Source of the DNA: Hymenobacter sp. DG25B | GTDB lineage: Bacteria; Bacteroidota; Bacteroidia; Cytophagales; Hymenobacteraceae | Reading direction: 5' to 3' | Assembly: GCF_000801315.1 (NCBI RefSeq) | Contig: NZ_CP010054.1 | Coordinates: 248,001 to 312,000, forward strand | Length of the DNA: 64,000 bases | In this document: in pieces, positions 61,053 through 64,000 of the stretch | How positions within the stretch are numbered: position 1 is the first letter of the stretch | How the letters are laid out: each line of letters starts with the position of its first letter | Position numbers and translations under genes: made by a program | The notes under the pieces: generated by a model | Seen by the model: the letters and a program-made list of their open reading frames with translations, nothing else | Told to the model about the DNA's origin: nothing | Database searches by the model: none

Positions 61053-61611
61053 GCTGTGGCTGGCCGGTGCGGTTAGCCTGCTGCTGGCGGCCTGCAACCC
61101 CGATGCCGGGGCGCCCAAGCCCGTCATCCGGTCCCGCTATTTCAACCTGAAAGGGTTTCTCGATGCGCAGGCAGATTTGCTGAATCAGCAGCGGCCGGCG
61201 GTGGAGAAGCGGGTGCAGCTGCGCAATGGCCAGCTGGAAACCACCCGCGTGCCCCAGGTAGACTGGACCAAGGAGCTACAGATCTTCTATCAGGCTGATA
61301 TCACCAAGCCCGCCCTGCGCGGCGCCTATACTATTGACTCCGTTGTAGCCGATGGCCTGCTGCGGCGCACCTATTCGCGCCGGGAGGGCATTGAAAACCC
61401 CGTCCGTACGCTTACGGTAGTCACGGAGGGCCCGCAGGTGCGCGAGGTGCAAGCCGTGATAACCCAGGACAACCCGCTATTTTACTCTGAAAAGCAGTTT
61501 ACCTTGCACGCTCAGCAAAATAAGCTAGCCGACTACCAAGTGCGTGGGGTACAGAAGCTGGTGCTGTTTGATACCCTGCGTTATAGCGCTTCGTCCCGGC
61601 TGCTGCCGTAA
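61045..61611 (+). CDS. Hypothetical lipoprotein overlapping gpmI
   Basis: A 188-residue protein with a lipoprotein signal (MRKLWLAGAVSLLLAACNPD; Cys17). The mature part has DWTKELQIFYQADITKPALR and a series of beta-strands (RTLTVVTEGPQVREVQAVIT). No known domain is recognised. The ATG overlaps the gpmI end by 8 bases, so it is cotranscribed. It is probably an outer-membrane lipoprotein of unknown role. Confidence 0.68.
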   Translation: MRKLWLAGAVSLLLAACNPDAGAPKPVIRSRYFNLKGFLDAQADLLNQQRPAVEKRVQLRNGQLETTRVPQVDWTKELQIFYQADITKPALRGAYTIDSVVADGLLRRTYSRREGIENPVRTLTVVTEGPQVREVQAVITQDNPLFYSEKQFTLHAQQNKLADYQVRGVQKLVLFDTLRYSASSRLLP

Positions 61612-61765
61612 GACTAGAATTAGAAGTTCCCCTCCTCAGCTGAGGAGGGGTTAGGGGTGGTTGAAAGACTAGAGCTAGAAACTAAAGCTAGTTATCGTTC
61701 TAGGTTAGGTCAACCACCCCTAGCCCCTCCTCAGCTGAGGAGGGGAACTAGTTTTTAGTTTTAGT
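61612..61765. repeat. Gene-less copy of the DUF559-element inverted repeats
   Basis: Arms at about 61626-61664 and 61709-61750 repeat the CCCCTCCTCAGCTGAGGAGG palindrome and TAGGGGTGGTTGA of the element at 15735-16277, in inverted orientation, around about 45 bases. The outer AAAACTAAAA tract is kept on the right. It fills the gap between two convergent genes from stop codon to stop codon and could also act as a terminator. Confidence 0.75.
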
Positions 61766-62345
61766 CAACGTAATACTCAATCTGCACGGCATTTACCTGG
61801 CCGTTGCGCATGGTTAAGGCAACGGTGTTCAGGCGGTTGGTGTCGGCAATGCGCAGACTGTCGCAGCGGCCGGTTTTGGCAGCGTAGCGGGCTTTGTAAG
61901 CGGCGCCCAGCTTGCTCCGCAGCTGTTTCCCATACACCGGGGAGAAATCCGTGATGTTGACTTGCTGCAGCAGGTCTTTCTCCGGCGTCTGGTAGTACTC
62001 GAAACGGTTATGATGGTGCCGGATGGTAATCACGGTATCCACTTGCCCGGCTACGTGGCGGTTTTTTATGGGGGTGCGTTTTTCTACGGTTCCTCCATCG
62101 GCCAGTAACTCTTCCGTGGTTATTTCCTGCTCAAAGGGCTCTTCGGCCACGGCATCGTCTACCAGGGTGCAGGCTGCGCGGGGTGCGGTGGGGGTAGTTT
62201 TAGCCGGAACTGGTTTCTCCACAGCCGGCTTGGGCTGCTCTACTACGGCGGGCGCCTTTTCCTGGCAGCTCGAAAGCAGCAGGCTTAGGCCCAGAGTGAG
62301 GGTCTGGCCACCGTGTTTTGCGGCTGAAGTTAGAAGGAAAAGCAT
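61761..62345 (-). CDS. Hypothetical lipoprotein
   Basis: A 194-residue protein with an N-terminal hydrophobic signal and lipobox (LSSCQEK near residue 27), a Pro/Lys/Val linker, and a soluble domain. That domain (VDTVITIRHHHNRFEYYQTP, VNITDFSPVYGKQLRSKLG, AVQIEYYVD) has no recognised family. Its stop codon lies at the edge of the inverted-repeat copy. Function unknown. Confidence 0.6.
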   Translation of the reverse strand: MLFLLTSAAKHGGQTLTLGLSLLLSSCQEKAPAVVEQPKPAVEKPVPAKTTPTAPRAACTLVDDAVAEEPFEQEITTEELLADGGTVEKRTPIKNRHVAGQVDTVITIRHHHNRFEYYQTPEKDLLQQVNITDFSPVYGKQLRSKLGAAYKARYAAKTGRCDSLRIADTNRLNTVALTMRNGQVNAVQIEYYVD

Positions 62346-62400
62346 AGCGGGCGAAGGGAGGATATGCCGCTATACGAGGAAATGGCTGGCAGGTAGGCGC

Positions 62401-62829
62401 TTATTTTTCCTCTCCCATCAGCGTAGCTACCACCCAGCGACGGCCGCCGTGGTTGCGGTGCTCACCTAAGTAAATTCCCTGCCAGGTGCCCAAAGCCAGC
62501 TCGCCGTTGCTGATGGGCACGCTGACGGCATGGCCCAATAGGCTGGCTTTAATATGCGCCGGCATGTCATCAGGGCCTTCCTGGGTATGGCGGAAATAGG
62601 GGGCGTTTTCGGGTACCGCGCGGTTGAAGAACTGCTCGAAGTCGTGGCGCACGGTGGGGTCAGCGTTTTCGTTGAGGCTGAGGCTGGCGGAGGTATGCTG
62701 GATGAAGAAGTGCGCTGTGCCCACGCGGATTTTCTCCAGCTCGGGCAGCTCGGCCACCAGCAGATCAGTAATCAGATGAAAGCCCCGCTGCACGGCCGGC
62801 AGGCGCAGGCGCTTTTGCGTCCAGAGCAT
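62401..62829 (-). CDS. YjbQ/UPF0047-family protein
   Basis: The 142-residue protein has GFHLITDLLVAELPELEKI, HFFIQHTSASLSLNENADPT with the family's HTSA and ENAD motifs, and a C-terminal GTWQGIYLGEHRNHGGRR. YjbQ proteins can form thiamine phosphate in a side reaction in E. coli, so they are sometimes called secondary thiamine-phosphate synthases; the native role is unclear. It is 3 bases from the beta-helix gene on the same strand. Confidence 0.9.
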   Translation of the reverse strand: MLWTQKRLRLPAVQRGFHLITDLLVAELPELEKIRVGTAHFFIQHTSASLSLNENADPTVRHDFEQFFNRAVPENAPYFRHTQEGPDDMPAHIKASLLGHAVSVPISNGELALGTWQGIYLGEHRNHGGRRWVVATLMGEEK

Positions 62830-62832
62830 GGG

Positions 62833-64000
62833 TTACGGGTTTTTCCGCTCGAAGGCGCCCATGTCGGGCGTGGCGGGGTCGCGGGGTACGCGCAGCAGGT
62901 CATGGGGGAAGGCGGGCAGCGGCAGGGCCTGGTTGCTGGCGGGAGAGAGAGTATCGAGGCTGAAGTCGAACTTCTCGGGGAAACTGTTGTAGGGCGTCTT
63001 CCGGAATTTGGGGTCCTGGTTCAGGATGTTGCCGTTGTTGGCCAGGCCGGGCTTGGTGGCGCTGTTGGCGGTGGCTTTGTACTCCTGCGTGCGCAGCAGG
63101 CTGTGGTCTATTTGGATATTGGCGAGGTACCGCTCAGCATGGTGGAAGAACAGCTCATCCTTATAATCTCCCCATAAAATGCTGTTTTGCACGCTGATGG
63201 TGGGGCTAATGCGGCGCTTGGGGTCCTGAACGGGCAGCTCATCGGAAAACGTGAGCGAGGACGTCTCGCGGCGCAGGAACTCGGGAGTGAAGTTGGCAAT
63301 GGTGCAGTAGCGCAACGTGTAGGTGCCGCCCTGAAAGCCCGCCAGGGCAAACTCGCCGCAGTTGGAGAACAGGCAGTTGTTCACCTCAAAATTACCCGAG
63401 AATCCCAGGATGCCGCCGCCGAAGGGCAGTGAGGTACTCCCAAAGTTGAGGGCGCCGCCGGAGATATTCCGGAATACCGTGTTTTCTACCTTCACGCCCG
63501 GGAAAGGCTCCTTCGCCTCAAAGTTGTTGACCAGCAGACCAAAGGCAGCGTTGCGGATTTCGGCGTAGCGCACTACGCTGTTGCGGCTGCCGGCATCAAA
63601 CTGAATACCGGCCCACTGCCCGGGAATGTTGTCGTAGGCGGGTTCCAGCCGGTCGCCATCAAAGCGCACGATGCGCGGGTCGGTGGGCTTCAGGGGAGCA
63701 TCAGGCTGCAGATCAGGGTTTACCAGCAGCTGGCCGCGCACTACCAGGGCGGCCCCGGCGTGGAAGTATACCCGCGCGCCGGCCTCAATGGTGAGGCGGC
63801 AATCGGCATCCACCAGGGCATAGCCATACACCACGTGGGGCTTGTCGTTGCGCCACACTTCATCGCAGGGCAGGGTTTCCTCGGAGTGGTAGTAGGCGTT
63901 CTGCCCGTAGGACACCAGCTTCACGTCCTGGTCGTTGCCGTTGGTGCGAAATTGCAGCAGTTCTTCTACCAGAAAAGGCTTGTTCTCGGTGCCGGGGCCC
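62833..64000 (-). CDS. Right-handed beta-helix surface protein, N-terminus outside window
   Basis: The minus-strand frame is open to the right edge, so at least 388 residues are present and the N-terminus is missing. A GTENKPFLVEELLQF segment at the edge is followed by stacked beta-helix turns. They hold repeated NxI/V patterns: VVRYAEIRNAAFGLLVNNFE, VENTVFRNISGGALNFG, VNNCLFSNCGEFALAGF and ISVQNSILWGDYK. The end reads DMGAFERKNP. This fits the right-handed parallel beta-helix (DUF1565/choice-of-anchor) family of Bacteroidota. Function and export signal cannot be judged. It is followed at once by YjbQ. Confidence 0.72.
   Translation of the reverse strand, partial: GPGTENKPFLVEELLQFRTNGNDQDVKLVSYGQNAYYHSEETLPCDEVWRNDKPHVVYGYALVDADCRLTIEAGARVYFHAGAALVVRGQLLVNPDLQPDAPLKPTDPRIVRFDGDRLEPAYDNIPGQWAGIQFDAGSRNSVVRYAEIRNAAFGLLVNNFEAKEPFPGVKVENTVFRNISGGALNFGSTSLPFGGGILGFSGNFEVNNCLFSNCGEFALAGFQGGTYTLRYCTIANFTPEFLRRETSSLTFSDELPVQDPKRRISPTISVQNSILWGDYKDELFFHHAERYLANIQIDHSLLRTQEYKATANSATKPGLANNGNILNQDPKFRKTPYNSFPEKFDFSLDTLSPASNQALPLPAFPHDLLRVPRDPATPDMGAFERKNP

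Overview
The window is a GC-rich stretch of a Bacteroidota chromosome, most likely Hymenobacter or a close relative (Cytophagales). This rests on family content (T9SS C-terminal sorting domain, M56/BlaI sensor pair, tandem M13 peptidases, DUF4783, DUF6799 and DUF5694 proteins) and on promoters matching the Bacteroidota TTTG / TAnnTTTG consensus. The genus is an inference from memory of these families. No rRNA, CRISPR array, integrase or IS transposase is seen.

Layout. 1-4.9 kb: polysaccharide or glycolipid export cluster (partial glycosyltransferase, UbiA-type prenyltransferase, ABC-2 permease, Wzt-like ATPase, alpha-toroid protein of prenyltransferase/squalene-cyclase type), ending at an initiator tRNA. 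5-13.3 kb: lipoprotein esterase, a frameshifted Omp85/BamA-like barrel, a methyltransferase, HemW, a hydrolase, a cyclase-family enzyme and two intergenic repeat clusters. 13.3-19 kb: core block with rplU-rpmA and class Ia ribonucleotide reductase, whose nrdB and nrdA are split by a DUF559 endonuclease element with long inverted repeats. 19-21 kb: an AT-rich foreign gene for a fused ABC-ATPase/TOPRIM (DUF4435-like) protein, a candidate defence gene. 21-28 kb: small secreted proteins, two tandem 31-residue micro-ORFs, a T9SS metalloprotease flanked by two paralogous secreted proteins, and small genes. 28-35 kb: MFS exporter, VOC protein, BlaI/M56 pair, secreted alpha-amylase. 35-39.4 kb: two tandem M13 metallopeptidase lipoproteins. 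39.4-49 kb: old yellow enzyme, hydrolase, DinB, pirin, SUKH-3, Gfo/Idh/MocA, ClC channel, GNAT, TetA-like MFS. 49-55.6 kb: Hsp20 and an Hsp20-like protein, GH25 lysozyme, RlpA, CbpA/CbpM, ZIP transporter. 55.6-64 kb: a hairpin repeat, methyltransferase, small lipoproteins, nadC, gpmI, a second copy of the DUF559-type inverted repeats without a gene, YjbQ and a truncated beta-helix protein.

Most of the window is housekeeping and envelope biology. The parts worth a second look are the paired 31-residue proteins near 22.4-22.65 kb, whose divergence is largely synonymous; the DUF559 element and its empty relative at 61.6 kb; the ATPase-TOPRIM gene; the cluster of DnaA-box sequences before nrdB; and the terpenoid-looking genes beside the ABC exporter.
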